A stretch of 64,000 bases of DNA from Marasmius tenuissimus (GCA_029532415.1 JAQOTA010000053.1:868001-932000); one strand, 5' to 3'; positions 46,266-58,948 are shown, counted from the stretch's first letter. Notes: a model not told the origin generated them from the letters alone. Numbers and translations: made by a program.

Positions 46266-49130
46266 ATGCAGGACGCCTACGCTGGTTTGAGCCCGCATAG
46301 CAGCAACTATGTGTCGTACGGAAACGCTAGCTATGGGCGAGACCAGAACATCAACTATGGACAGGACCAAAACATCAACAATAGTAATTGGTCAGGCCAC
46401 TTTATGGTCGGAGGGGAGCTGAGAAGCGCCGGGCGAGATTTCATTAACAACTACCACACAATCATTCAAAACAATCGTGAGTCGCTGTCACTCGTCTTTT
46501 ACTTCGGCCATCCTCAAACGTCTAAATACAGCACGCGCGAACATCTGGGGCATACTCTCCGGCATCGGAGCATCCCACAAAGCCGAACACCAGTTCGAAC
46601 GGGGACATTGTCTTCCGGGAACCCGTACCACAGCTCTCGATATGATCCATGACTGGTCTTCATCAAGAAAGCAGGATCACCCCGTATGCTGGCTCTCAGG
46701 TACCGCTGGCGTCGGAAAGACCGCGATCGCCATGACCGTCGCTCAGTTGTGCGAGGCGGAAGAAAGCCTTGTATCCTCATTCTTCTTCTTCCGATCCGAC
46801 CCAAAACGCAACAACCCCTCCGCGCTCTGGCTCACTGTCGCACACGGTCTCACTCTTACGATGCCCACCTTGAAGAACGCCATTGAAGAGCGGATCCTGA
46901 ATGATCCGACAGTCTTGGACGCTAGCATAGAACACCAATTTCGCGATCTGATTCTCAATCCCGCACCAGACTGGAGCTGGTCAAGGGATTTTGCGGGTGT
47001 ACCGCCAGTTCCGACCGTCATCGTCATTGACGGACTCGACGAGTGTGGGGATGAGAAAACACAGCTGCGCATTCTATCCATCATTCAATCCGCTTACCAG
47101 CAAACACCTCACTTTCCACTGCGATTCCTGATATGCAGTCGTCCTGAATCATGGATACAGGAAGCCTTTGCAGATGAACCCCTCTTCCATCTCTCGGAAA
47201 GAATTGTTTTGGACAATTCGCTCGCAGCCCGACGCGATATCAGGCAGTATTATTGCCACCACTTTCGAGAGATTGCTACCTCTCGAAAGTATGGCCAAGT
47301 TCAGTTCCCGAATCCCTGGCCTTCGAAAAGGGACCTCGAAACTCTGGTTGTGTGGTCCTGTGGCCAGTTCATCTATGCAGCAACTGTTATCAAGTTCATC
47401 ATGCTTACGTATAATCACCCCATTGCGCAACTTGACATCGTCCTCAATAGCAGTCTGGACAACACCCCTGACAACTCACCTTATCACGACCTTGATTGCC
47501 TCTACAATGTCATCCTTAAATCCAATCCGGATCACAATCAAGTTCTCCTCATTCTTGCAGCCATCCTCATACTTTCAGAGTGTTGTATAGACCCAACCCC
47601 TGCACTTATTGAGCTGGTGCTCGGAATGCACTCGGGACAGGTTGCTCTGACATTACGTGGGATGCACTCTGTACTGAACATTGGTGACCGGCACAACAAA
47701 ATCAGCTGGTATCATACCTCATTCAAAGATTATCTCGTCAACCAGACCAGGTCGCGTCAGTTCTATATTGACATTCCCATCCAGAAACACATCATCATGC
47801 AAGAGTGGTTCCATAACCTCACAATTAGTAAAGTGCAAACATATAGGTATGAAGTGATTTGCTTTCTGTTGACCCCCATGGATACTAAATTTTTGCTATG
47901 TGTGCTCACAGCCCTGACCAACTCTGTGGCAAGGAAACCAGTAACTTCTTCACAGAGTGGATGTACCTCTGCAAGTCAATCCCTAGGCCAACCTGTGACT
48001 TGTTGGATGATCTGCAGAATGTTGACCTTGCATCTGTGTATCTGGTGTCTTGTTGCTTTGAGGGGCAGTGGTTAAATTGGAGAGATGCATTCAAGGAATT
48101 GGTACCATGGGTGAGGAAATATGTAAGTTACTTTTCTTCCCTACACCTGTGTTCATACTTATGCTTCTTTATTACAAGTATGACCCTAGAATTGATGGAA
48201 ACAAAGATGAGCAGGGAGCAGGAGGCCATACAAAGGGCAGTGAAAACACACATCCCAAGCACAGTGGACACACACCCTGTGAAAACAGCCAACTTGATGG
48301 TCAGGCTCATAGTTGCGGGATGGACAAAGATGGGGATGGACTTGGCCTTGTGAAGGGTCTTGTGGATAAGTTTGAGACACAACCCAAGTGTTTTCATCTT
48401 GAATTCCCCGCAGGTCTGTCCCCACAAAAAGATGCAGTTTATCTGCTTGTTTGTGTTACCACTCAATGCCCTTACTCTCTCAATGGATGTTATATCCAAG
48501 ATACAAGACCCAGCGGAGTTGACAACATCCGCCTTACAGATTGCCGCTGTGATCTCTTGGAAAGAAATGTATCGTATGGCCCGGGGCACCTTGCATACCA
48601 GGATGCTTGTTTGCAGCTTATCAAGCTTCACATCTCCTGTTTTGAGGAGCTTGTTCAGAAGGGTGCAAGAGATGACAGATCTCTAAGTATCCTGGATTGC
48701 GTCTTCAAGAACATGGCAGCATCATTGCTCCTGAAATCTTGTTGCCTTGATGCAGAGCTTCTTTTGCTCTGTCAAATGTTCTTTGGGCTTGCGAAGGGTT
48801 GTACAGAGATGTTGTTTGACTGTGCACGTGGAACAGAAGGAAGGGAAAATTTGTTGGAGTGGATCAAGGTGAGTATCAACATTCTGGACTCTGTTCCCTG
48901 GATTCCCCACTTGTTTTGTATTGTGTCATAACTGATATTCTTCTCCCTTCCAATAGACTTTCCCAGACTGCTTCGCTGAAGAAGGGGAGGTATTGAGAGT
49001 CCAGATCCTTGCTTTACCCTGGCAGCAGTGGGAAGAAAACTGGAAGGATTGCTATGGTGTAGTGCCTGCTAAAAAGCGGCTTCGGATCCTTGATTTTGTG
49101 AGATTTTGGCATAAAACTGATAAGAAATGA
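46266..49130 (+). pseudogene. NLR-E: NACHT-domain gene with frameshift
   Basis: Third two-domain paralogue. Start MQDAYAGLSP; N-terminal motif doubled (YGRDQNINYGQDQNINNSNW); 55-nt intron 46477-46531; NACHT with Walker A LSGTAGVGKTAIAMTVAQ (GKT where the others have GKS), VIVIDGLDECG, LRFLICSRPESW and WYHTSFKDYLVN. A one-base loss between 47886 and 47905 relative to NLR-A and NLR-B shifts the frame after LLTPMDTK; homology continues in another frame (GKETSNFFTEWMYLCKSIPR), through introns 48123-48178 and 48869-48956. In the last exon the stop seen in NLR-B is replaced by GTAGTGCC of a dispersed repeat, so the frame would run on to 49130. Sequence after about 47880 is almost free of CpG. Probably a pseudogene. 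Confidence 0.85.
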
Positions 49131-49157
49131 CTAAGGAATATGAGTACTAGAGCAAGT
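49052..49157 (+). repeat. ~105-bp dispersed repeat, copy 2
   Basis: Same family as 9566-9672. It joins the NLR-E coding sequence exactly at the codon that is the stop in NLR-B, extending the tail by residues PAKKRLRILDFVRFWHK and beyond. No target duplication seen. Confidence 0.75.
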
Positions 49158-49526
49158 CCTGTTGGATCCAGACTCCCAGATATACTGGACTGTAGTATTG
49201 GACTGTATTTATGTCTCAATTGTTTTACTGTATCTACATGTGATACTAGTACTTTTACCTCTCTCATTGCACCTCTCTAAGTCTAATTCCAGGTGAGTTA
49301 TTCTGTCCCATGCTGCCACTATATGGGCAGGACCTCTGCCTCAACAGTCATGTATATATAATATATGTGCCTCATGGTCCCCAGGATAATCTCAACAAGG
49401 CTGTCACTGTCTTATACTTGGGAGTGCAAGGCCACTTTGACTATGAGCATGAAGGGATTGGTTATATGGCTGGCATGATATACTAACATACATATGTATA
49501 GTACATGGCAGGTTGCTTGGGCATGA
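49158..49526. other. Spacer, no gene recognised
   Basis: CpG-poor, stop-rich sequence between the NLR-E tail and the hAT insertion site. Confidence 0.4.
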
Positions 49527-50299
49527 GCCTTGCATAGTGTTACCAACAGCTCGGTTCAAACCGTGGTTTGAGTGGTTCTGAGCCAGACTGGGGCCAAATC
49601 GCTCAGTAAAATGGTTCCCCACAGAACTGGTTTACCGGAACAGCTATAACTGGTTCCAGAACTGGTTCAACCGGTTTGAACTGCCCCAGAATTTATTTTT
49701 TTTTCTCAAGCTGGCAAGACCTGACCAGGATGCTGAACAACAGCAGGCACCAGTTGGGTACACCACAAAATGTTCAATATCCGTCATCCAGGCGCATGTG
49801 CCACCCCCCAGGCACCTGGTCTGTCACCTGGGACCGACTGGCAGCCATTGTTTCACCAGCTGCCACTGAATCCATTGTGTTCCCAGTCACTCCATTGCAT
49901 GTTGGGTCTGGCTAGCTGATCCAGCTGTTCTTCAGCTGGAATCCTGATGACTACTAGATAGTATCTCCATCTCTTAGACCATTATTCACCTCATTTCGGA
50001 ACGCCGAGACTGGTCAGCAAAGAAAGCGGTTGCAAGAGGTTCACCGTTCACACAGGGCTCTCTAAGCTTTTATTTCCTCGTGCCATCTCCAGAATTCAGA
50101 TATTTGCAACCTCCACTGGCATCACTCTGTGAATACACCGAGGCACTGTAATTTGTGAGTTAGGCTAGAGAGAATGTTCAAGGCCATGGGCACTGAAAAA
50201 CCAAACTTACTAATGTTATTTGTAATGGTACACGTGCCACTACCCCGGTACCACTCCTCCATTGTTTCTTTATTGTGTCTGAAATGACTGTGCCACGGT

Positions 50300-50671
50300 G
50301 GCCTGTTCTCATTGTCTTCCACGGTGGCCTGTTCCCATTGTCTTCTCAGCGTATATAAAGCTCTCGGGACATCTACCACTTTGTCGTCACTTTTTCCCCA
50401 ATCCCTGGACCTCCGGCTCATCAAAAAACGAAGTTTTTACCGTCACCATGACTTGCACCCATTCCGACCATTACAAAAGTTTCTAGGTCAGTACAAGTTT
50501 GACAATTGAAGGTTCAAAGAGCATCTTACTGAACTTCCCAGGTCTTCCCACCACCATTTATGATTTGAGGCAGAACTTTATTGATACTCGTGCTCTGTTG
50601 TTTGATGTCGCGGAGAAATCTGACTGTGGCGGTGGTACTATTTTTGTGACATCCTCTTTGACAGTTGGATA
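50300..50671 (+). other. Possible two-exon passenger reading frame in the hAT element
   Basis: A TATATAAAG lies at about 50351-50359. A frame ending HPFRPLQKFL joins across an intron (50487-50541, GTCAGT...CCAG) to GLPTTIYDLRQNFIDTRALL and then stops at 50671. The frame is kept across the splice. No start codon downstream of the TATA box is evident in that frame, and the product is not recognised, so it may be a captured gene fragment. Confidence 0.3.
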
Positions 50672-51689
50672 GTGATTTGTGTAACGATAGTTTTACTGTA
50701 CTATTTGTATCAGTAATGTCGAAGCTTCAACGTAATGTCATGCCAACCCTTTTACTATTCCAGTCTGCTTTGAATCTTGCAAAAGTGTGCACATTGATCA
50801 TGAACTTGATTGAAGCCATTGTGAATAGATTTCTGACTATGTAGACTCAATCTATTGTTTCCGCTTGTCAAATGGTAAATACCACGGTGTATACAGACGT
50901 TCGAGTACCGATTGTTCACAGTCCAAGCGGGTGAACACCATTGTCTCTGACACATAGCGGCCAGGTGATTGTATACCTAGGCAGTGGGCCAACCTGGGTC
51001 TATGCTGGTCCTATTCTTGAGTTCAGATGGCAGCCAGTGACTTTTTATCCTTCCAACATCTGTCATTTCCCGGTATCCAGCAGAGGCATTCCAGCTTCCC
51101 TACAGCTGGAAGACAAATTGCGGTGTACTGCAGAAATACAATAAATTCGGATGGCCTTTTTGCTGTGACCATTCTGGCAACAACAAATATTCGGATGACA
51201 CCCTGGGCAGCCAAATTTGGCACTTTCAGAGGTGTCACATGTGGGAGCAATTTCAGATAGACCCCCTGTAATCTAGTGACCATCCGAAAATTTTTCGAAA
51301 ATTTTGGGGCTCATAATCTGTAACTTCCGAATTGATTGTATTCCTACAATATGCTATGATAACCTGTGACCATACAAATTTTTTTCAGGAAGTTTTTTTG
51401 GCTGGCTTGAACTGTGGCTTAACTGGCTTGAGCAGCTCCTGGGAGCCGAACCACTAGGGCTCCTGGCGGATCAGATTCAGATTGGATGGGACCCTATCCA
51501 GTCAGATTAGCAATGCCAGAGGGCCCATCTGCCATCCATGGATTACTATCTGTTGGTTTACAGATCATCTGGTGGATTGCCAGCTCAACTGAGGCTACCA
51601 CAAACAACATAAAGTAAAACATATATAATAAGACATTTTGTATGCTACTCATACTTTGGCTTGTAATTGTTAGTTTGAACCCCCTTGAG

Positions 51690-54561
51690 GATCAATACAC
51701 TATGGTATAGCATGAGCTTACAGACAGAATCAGGTCCCAAGGCATGCCAATTCTCCCCAATGACCTGCTTAGCTGTGCTAAGAGCACAATTAGTTTAGAA
51801 CGGTTGACATGACTACAGTAGCATACCAGGAATAGCAAGAATATTGTGGGCATAAAGAGACAGTCGAGGGAAGGATGTGCTGTATTTCTTCCAGAATGCA
51901 AGTGGGTCATCCTGTGCATCCTTTGAATCAACTCAGAAAGCCAGGTATTGTGCATATTCCACATCTGCTGTCTCTGCTGTGCTATTGCTTGAGACATGGG
52001 ACCCAAGTAACTCCTCGTCAAGAAAGAGGTTGCTCATGCCCGAAATAGATGACAAGCGCAAGAGGGAGGGAGGTGAAGGAGGTGAAGTTGATGTTGGAGT
52101 GCTGTACTTTGCCAGATTCTTGTGAAATGCCTTGTCGTTTTCCTGCTGCCAGTTGTCAGAAAATAAGTCTTTGTTCTTCTTAGATAGAGCAAGTTTGATC
52201 TGGTGATCTAAAACTAAGGAGAGAATGAACAGCTGTTCAGTCAATTATAAACATGAACATGCACCAGCGGCTGCATAATAGTACTCAGACTCATACGTGG
52301 ACTTGTCAAAATACTTTTCCAGCTTCTCCTTGCATGCTTCCAAGCCTGCCTTGAGTTCAGGATTGAGGAGGGCAATGTCTGATTTGATGAATGTCTTGAT
52401 GTGGTGCATAAGCTTGGTGTAGACCAAGAGAGAAGACAAAAGAGTTGGAAAATGGCCTGCTGACATTTGTTTGGAGGCCTCTCGAAAGACCTTAAGAGAC
52501 CATGAATATTGTCAGCATCAGTCAAACTGAGTATTTGACTGGCAACGCACCTGAAGGAATTCAACCATCAGTGAGACAACATCCCGTTCTGCTGCTGTAA
52601 CTCGGTATTTCCAGTACAGGTCATTCCTCTGGCAAAATTTGTTGACAGCCTTCTGCAGATCCAGAGCTCAAATGAGCATGAAATATGTTGAATTCCATTG
52701 AGTTACCACATTGAGAATGAGGTTGAGTAATTTGAGCTTTTGTGATTCTTCCCTCTCGAGTGCATCGACAATCTTAATTGACTTTTTGAAGTCTTTGAGG
52801 TGTTGAGGTGAGGAGTGAGAAATCTTGGAGATTTCATGGACCTGTTGACATCATAGTAAGAGAAGAAGGCTTCATGATCACATGTAGTAGCGTGCACCTT
52901 CTGAATAACGTTCCTCAAGTCAATGCCATCATTCTCCTGGTTAGCTAGAACCTCTTCATCGCTTCCCTCAGCCATTTCCCTATCCCAACTCACAGTAGCC
53001 TCCGCCATTGCCTGGTCAAAATCCAGTGCCTTTCAACTTCATCTTGATCAATGGACTCCACAGTTGTTCCCTTCACTTTGACGAGGAATTCCTGCACTGC
53101 AAGGTGAATGGCATGGGGTAGGCAGCGGATCATTATATTCTCTGCGTCGTAGGTGAAAGGGTTCTCTAATCTTTCAATGAGAAGGTCTGCAAGATGCTGG
53201 CATAGTGTATTGTTCCATTATCTGCTGTCAATGTCAGAAACAGGCGAGGCAAGCTGATTAGTCGTTGGAAGGGGAATGCAGGTATGTAATTTATGCACCT
53301 GGTCCTCAATTCCAAGCTCCTTCAGTTGCTTCATCAACAGATCAGCCATGTTTTTGCTGGTGTGGGCTCCCAGGAGGTTTGGAAAATCCACGAGAACCTG
53401 CTTGAGCTCCCAGTCAGTTGCAATGAAACTGGCAATTAAGGCGAGAAAAGCATAGTTGTGCTAAGAGGTCCATGCATCTGCTGCAAAGGATTTGCATCCT
53501 GGCAAGTCCTATTGAGTTGCCATGGTGAGTATATATTTTCATTCAAGAACAATTGTCACATACCTTTAAAAGCTGTTTCAGCCTTTTCATCGCTGCTTCA
53601 TACTCTTAGTCAATATGAACCTTTTGCTGATCACCCCCCACTAGATGCTTTGCATATCCTGGCCTCAAGTGGGTTAAGAACTGATGAGTTGATGGGTCCT
53701 CACATTCAGTAAATGGATGGTTATGCATTGCAATCCATTCCACCTTGTAACAACCAGCAAGTGCAACATCAAACGCCTGTTGGTATGGTAAGATTTGGTG
53801 TATCATTGATAGAATTTGATTGACTTACAGTACCTGCCCAGGAATGAATGACTGACTGAGTAGCCTGTTCAACCTCACTCTGTGTACAATTCGGAAACCT
53901 GGCCACCATATCTTCAGAGGTACGTGCTTGCCAAACACTTCCATGGTGCCTGCTAAAGTGATGGTTGAAGTTGCCAGTTGAACCCTTTCCCTTCTCAAAG
54001 TTCCACTTCCACGACATAGGCTTTGTGGCTTTATTTGCATGGCAAAAAGTGCAGACCATATCACACTGTGCCAACCAAATACCATTGTCTGCATGCTCTG
54101 GATTTTCCATAACTAGAAAGGTAAATGTTAAACTTTCTCATTTCCGGAAGAGTGGATGATCTGTGACATGGGATTCAAGTAAATGACTGGGCATTTTGAG
54201 ATGATAACTAGTCTTCCTTGGCTTGTTTTGGGCTCTCTTCATCTTCTAGCACCTGAATGTCTGGAGATGCTGATAAGGATCAGTGAGATAAGTTATTTCT
54301 TATGTTATAAACTCCTGACATATATTTTTCTTGCAAAGTAGTTCAAGCGGCTTCACTATCCTGAGTCAAGCGATCTGAGCCTCCTTTGTTGGAATTTTTG
54401 GACTTTTTGGCTTTCTTGGGTGGAGGAGGTGCAACCTCCTGAACATCAGTATCGGAGTCAGATGTGGAAGTAGCCTGAGTGTGATGTTTGGGAGGCTGGC
54501 GGATGTGAGACTGTCTGTCTGGGAGGATAGTGGATACATCAGGTTGATCACAGGGGGGCAT
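51690..54561 (-). pseudogene. hAT transposase with BED zinc finger, decayed
   Basis: Minus-strand, intron-containing. In order: a Ser/Asp and Lys-rich N-terminus (PPPPKKAKKSKNSNKGG); a BED-type finger at about 53950-54060 (VCTFCHAN ... NFNHHFSRHHG); a DUF-like helical part; the hAT catalytic region with CKSFAADAWTS, DWELKQVLVDFPNLLGAHTS, ADNG, RCLPHAIHLAVQEFL and WNSTYFML; and a C-terminal dimerisation region DPLAFWKKYSTSFPRLSLYA with NWHALGPDSVCKLMLYHSVL. The frame is broken by an in-frame TAG at 53461-53463, another stop after TYFMLI and several shifts. So this copy cannot make a full enzyme although its ends look recent. Confidence 0.85.
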
Positions 54562-54949
54562 GGATACAGAAAAGTCTTAGGAGGTAGAGAAAATTCAGGT
54601 TGAAATTTTTTTGTTTATGGTTATACTAGGTACAAGCCTCATTTATGGGTGTTGAAGAACTGTATAGTAGCTCGGAATTTGCCTACAAAATTTCAAATCT
54701 CCTTCTCTCTCAATCTGTTGGATTATCCTCAGATGGTTGGATGCCATCTGTTGGATGTTGGATCCCAAATATGCCAATCCGCAATCCATATCTGGGGGCA
54801 TTATCCGATAGATGTTGGATTATCATCTGATCCACCAAGAACCCTACAAACCACTATCCGTCAATGGCTCTGGGAGCTGTGGCTCGTCGGAACCACAGCT
54901 CGGGAACCAGAACAGAACAGAACTGACTGTTGGCAACACTGGCCTTGCA

Positions 54950-55425
54950 TCTGTTCTCTGCATAGATAGTTAGACAGATTTTGAGCTCTTGCTGCAGCTG
55001 CATTTGAGAACTCAGGATGTAGGAGGCCCTGAGAAGGGCATGTCCGAGCAAATGCTGGGGAAGTGAGGAAAATTGCTCCAGACCTGCTCAGAATTTCCAA
55101 CTTCTTGTTCCTCAAATTTGGTCTTTTTGGGTGACATCCCGCAAAATGTCAAGGAAGTCAAGATGTGAGAGTTTACTTCCATATAAGGCTCAATGTGCTG
55201 TGTCTTCTGGCACCTTCTTTCATTTTTGTATGTATATTCTCATGCTGTGACAAAGCTGCAACCAAAACTGATGCACTCAGACACTGAGGTTTCAAGACTT
55301 AGATGGCGATTGCTAATGTGCAATACAACATGGGACATGGGGATTGAGGGAGCAAAATAACTGCTCAAGAATTTGAACACCAACATAGATACTTGTATTA
55401 AGTATCTAGAATTTAATATACAGTC
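54950..55425. other. CpG-poor spacer, no gene recognised
   Basis: Only short frames; no motif. Confidence 0.4.
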
Positions 55426-56010
55426 TTGTAATGTTAAAACCTGATGTGGGACTCCTAGACTCAGTCTCAGAGTCACACAGATAGTTGTAACAAAATCAGG
55501 ACTCTTTATTATTGTATACAGAGTCAAAGGTAGCTACGAGAGTGACGAGGGACTCAAAGAATAACAAGAGTGAGATAAACAAAGGATTGTGCACAAAAAG
55601 TGCAAGGGGACAGTTATAGGGGCAGGAGAAACAGCTGGAGATAGCTAAGGCTATCTAGAACTGGGAAGAATAGAGAACAGGAGAGGGGAGACAAAACAGC
55701 ACAGAGAAATGGGGCAGAAACAACAGCGGAGGGCAAAAAATATCTAAACTGAGGATTTACTGAGGATTTCGGGCGAAATCCTCAGTCCTTTTATACATTC
55801 ATACTACCTATTACATGAAGATCTTGTACCTATGGTCCAGACTTGGATAATAGATTCTCAGGAAGAAAATTGAATAGCTTTTCCACTGTAGAGTGACACA
55901 GGAGGACATACCATTTAGGATTATTGAGTCTTAAAGCCTATGGATAAAGAATAAAATACTGTGATGGGAGCAAGCTGTGTGTTGGTAGATACTGTGAGAG
56001 AACAAGTAAT
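55426..56010 (-). mobile_element. LTR-like sequence with a 12-bp-stem hairpin
   Basis: The minus strand shows TGTATAAAAGGACTGAGGAT, a TATA box followed by a perfect hairpin CTGAGGATTTCG-GGC... read on plus as CTGAGGATTTCGGGCGAAATCCTCAG at about 55756-55790, then a purine/pyrimidine-biased leader. This resembles an LTR promoter. Ends could not be fixed: TGTTAAAACC at 55431 is a candidate left edge but no matching right edge or duplication was found. Confidence 0.35.
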
Positions 56011-56900
56011 GGGACTTGAACATGAATATTAAATGACTGTGGAGCTGCGGCATGCTGCATTCATTGGTTCTGAAGTCCAGCACCTGAAAATATCATGGGT
56101 GTCAGCTGGATCTATCCAGCCTGCCAGTAACTCGGAAGTTCATGTGTCAGAATATGGTCAATCCTCAACTCATGTTACATGCTACCAGTAACCTTACCTA
56201 GATTTCCAGCACTTAGTGTCCCCACATTTGAACTGGCAAGTCATCTTGTCACATAAGTGAAAATAAAATTATTGATTGGCAAGTGAACATATTGAAAATG
56301 TACGTCGTTACTCTGTTTTCCTACTTCCTTCCCATCCACATTCTCAACTCCCCATTGGATAAACCCTTCAGTTTGACCACTGTTCAATATGGAGGGTATC
56401 TTGTTGAGCTGCTCCATAACTTGCCCGTTGCTGCTGGTAGATTTCCTTGTAGCCCTAGTAGCCCAACAATTCCCACTTCCCTGTCCCCTTATGGCTGCTT
56501 ACTCAGGGGGCTTGAGAAAATTTACAGTAAGAGAAGTTTATTTGTACGATGTGTTCTGTTGAGTCTGAATCACAGCAACTCCATTGACATATCCTACTAT
56601 AACATTGATCCTTCTTCTGTTTGGCTTCTACAATATCCATGTCACTATCTTTCCCCTCAACTTCAATTCTATCCTTCTCAAAAGTCCTGCCTCTGTCTGT
56701 CTTCTGCTTGTATCCAATCTTTTGCTTCAGGGTAATTGGGGCTGTGTTGGCATGTGTGCGTTGACCTAAACCTCCAGATGACTTTCTACCTCATGCCTTG
56801 GTGTTCTCTTGCTCTGCACAGCCTGCCTCCTGCATAATAAAGTTCACAAATTTGCATGTAAGGTTTGAATGTGTCATGACTCACATTTTTGTCTGTAGAG
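56011..56900. other. CpG-poor spacer with one unassigned plus frame
   Basis: The frame 56283-56735 (LLHNLPVAAGRFPCSPSSPT) has no recognised family and sits in repeat-like DNA. Confidence 0.3.
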
Positions 56901-56989
56901 CTTAGAAGGTTGCGACTTGAAATGTGTGGAGTAGGAAACCCTCATGCCTCCAAGATAGCAATAAAAACAGAGTGTAAGTGATTATTTGA

Positions 56990-58330
56990 GTCAGAGTTGG
57001 GTTTTGGAGATTGATGGAGGCAGTCTTTCCATGCAGGCACCAACAATAATTTTTAATAAAATATACAGCATGAAAACTTACATATTGAATCATTGCATCT
57101 ATGATAGGTTCAGGAATACTTGCCCGCCCAATTCTCATACCTGTGGAAAGGATCTTAGACAAGCTATTGAGCTGCATGACACCTCCTACTTGAAGTTGTG
57201 CTAGCTTGAGCACCTCTATCTTCTGCTTCATGGTAGCTGTTGTACCCAATGGGTCAATACCTGTGGGAACAGTGAAAGACCCTTGGCTTTGGCTTCCCTG
57301 ACAGCCAGGATTCCAATTTCAATCAGGGGTGAGGAACTGGCATACCATTCTTGTCGGTCTGGACTCTGTATCTTTAAGGAGCATTTATTAGTACTGGAAT
57401 ACATGTTGGAAACCCTTGGCATGACCTTCAACTTCTCACACACAGTTCCTTGATTTTAGAGCTTACATCTTCATCCATGTACTTTCTCCTGAAGAGTTGA
57501 GAACCATCCCATCAATTTGGGACTCCACCTTGCTCAGCATACTGCAATGCAGTATGCTTCTTCCACATCCACCTTGCTTGGTTTGATATTGACTGAATTG
57601 GCAGCTTCATCACTTTCTTGTCTAAATATCTTGTATCCCAGATTTTGGATCATGATTTGCGAATGGAAAGAGAAAGCACGTAATGGGGAATGTGGTCAGA
57701 TTGGGTTTACCAGTGAGAAGAAAAAGAAGGCCAGGTGTTTGCTTGAGGGGAAAGAGGGAGCAGACTAACAAGTATCATTAGATATCATTTTACACTGTGG
57801 CTGATAATGGGTGAACTCACAATATAATTCAGCACTGGTTTCTTCTCTATTTTTGCACAGCTAGCTTCACTTTCCCATCCTATACTCGGTTCTTTCCCTT
57901 TGTCACATCCAAACTCATAGGTGACATGGGTGTAGCTGTGTATTGCAAAGCCCGGTGGAACCAATACCAATTGTGTATTGGTTGTGATGTCCCAGTTTTT
58001 GAGCAAACTCTAGCTTGAGAGAGAGGCCTTGGGTACAGCAATGTGTATCCTGGTCTCAGGAGACTTTAACTAAATAAAAACTCATTACAGAGAGTCTTGT
58101 CTCTGAGACTACTAAAAAACTTACCTGATACCCCTTGCACTGAACATGGAGCTCAACACAAGCGTCATAAACTGGAAGAGAATTTCAGAAGTGTGATAAT
58201 TACAGAGGTCATCATCTTCATCTCCCATCCAGCAACTATTGACACAAACAAATCAAGAGAGGGAGCACAAGGAAGCTCACTAATCCAACCAACATCAATA
58301 ACAGAATTGGATCCTCATAGGCAGACATTT
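56990..58330 (-). pseudogene. Decayed multi-exon gene, product not recognised
   Basis: Minus-strand pieces that look like exons: MSAYEDPILLLML near 58330, VYDACVELHVQCKGYQ (58135-58180), NWDITTNTQLVLVPPGFAIH and THVTYEFGCDKGKEP (57830-58010), then YLDKKVMKLPIQSISNQARW, SCSLKI.. and EWYASSSPLIEIGILAVREA (57250-57630), and TMKQKIEVLKLAQLQVGGVM. Frames are linked by plausible GT-AG introns, but stops interrupt it (e.g. after QGGVPN). CpG is depleted. I do not recognise the family. Confidence 0.4.
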
Positions 58331-58892
58331 TCATGAGTGTTCTCTCATAACCTTCTACTGTTGAATCTCAAATTGAATTTGAACTTGCTGGTGGAGCTGG
58401 CTGACTCACCCAGTGAATGGTACCTGATATACAATCAATTATATGTTCTTGCAGTTGATCCACAATGCAACTTGTACATACCTGCAAGGGTAATGAGTTC
58501 ATTGATGTGCCTAGCCCCCACATGTAGGACTTTGCTCCCCCATCAACCCCAAAAAGTCAATCGCCTTGTGGAGCGGGCACTTGCACAGCTGAATTTAGGG
58601 AGGGCAGGAAAAGTTCATTTGTCTGGCTCTGGTATGATTTTGAATCCAGCATGAGCAACCAAAGTGCACAATACTATGTTATTGTGCGGTTACCAAGTCT
58701 GAGCTGCTGTGAATTGTTCCTGATCCAAACAATACCTCAGCCAAAGTGTCATCATTGGGACTCATCAACATTTGAGACTAATTTGGTACTGGTAGGATAT
58801 TGGAGTCAGTTTGTACCGGCTGTGAGATAGGATCAGCCTGTCAAGGCTGATTCAATTGGGTGTTGGGGATATCGGGGGCATTGAGGTTGTTG

Positions 58893-58948
58893 GGGACATT
58901 CAGGACATTCAGGACATTTGGGACATTTGGGACATTGGGAACATTGGT
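58893..58948. repeat. 9-bp tandem repeat (GGACATTCA / GGACATTTG)
   Basis: About six units of GGACATTyr-type sequence. On the minus strand they would encode repeats of Cys-Pro-Lys/Glu (CPKCPKCPECPECP) in the frame 58833-59159, which is probably spurious. Confidence 0.75.

Larger units (their letters stand above)
49527..54949 (-). mobile_element. hAT DNA transposon with intact ends, 5407 bp
   Basis: The element spans 49535-54941. Its ends are TAGTGTTACCAACAG and CTGTTGGCAACACTG, inverted repeats of 15 bp with two mismatches, and it is bordered by the 8-bp duplication GCCTTGCA at 49527-49534 and 54942-54949, the length diagnostic of hAT. Subterminal regions are rich in GGTTC/GAACC motifs, likely transposase-binding sites. 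It encodes a decayed BED-finger transposase on the minus strand and an unrelated plus-strand reading frame near the left end. Confidence 0.95.
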
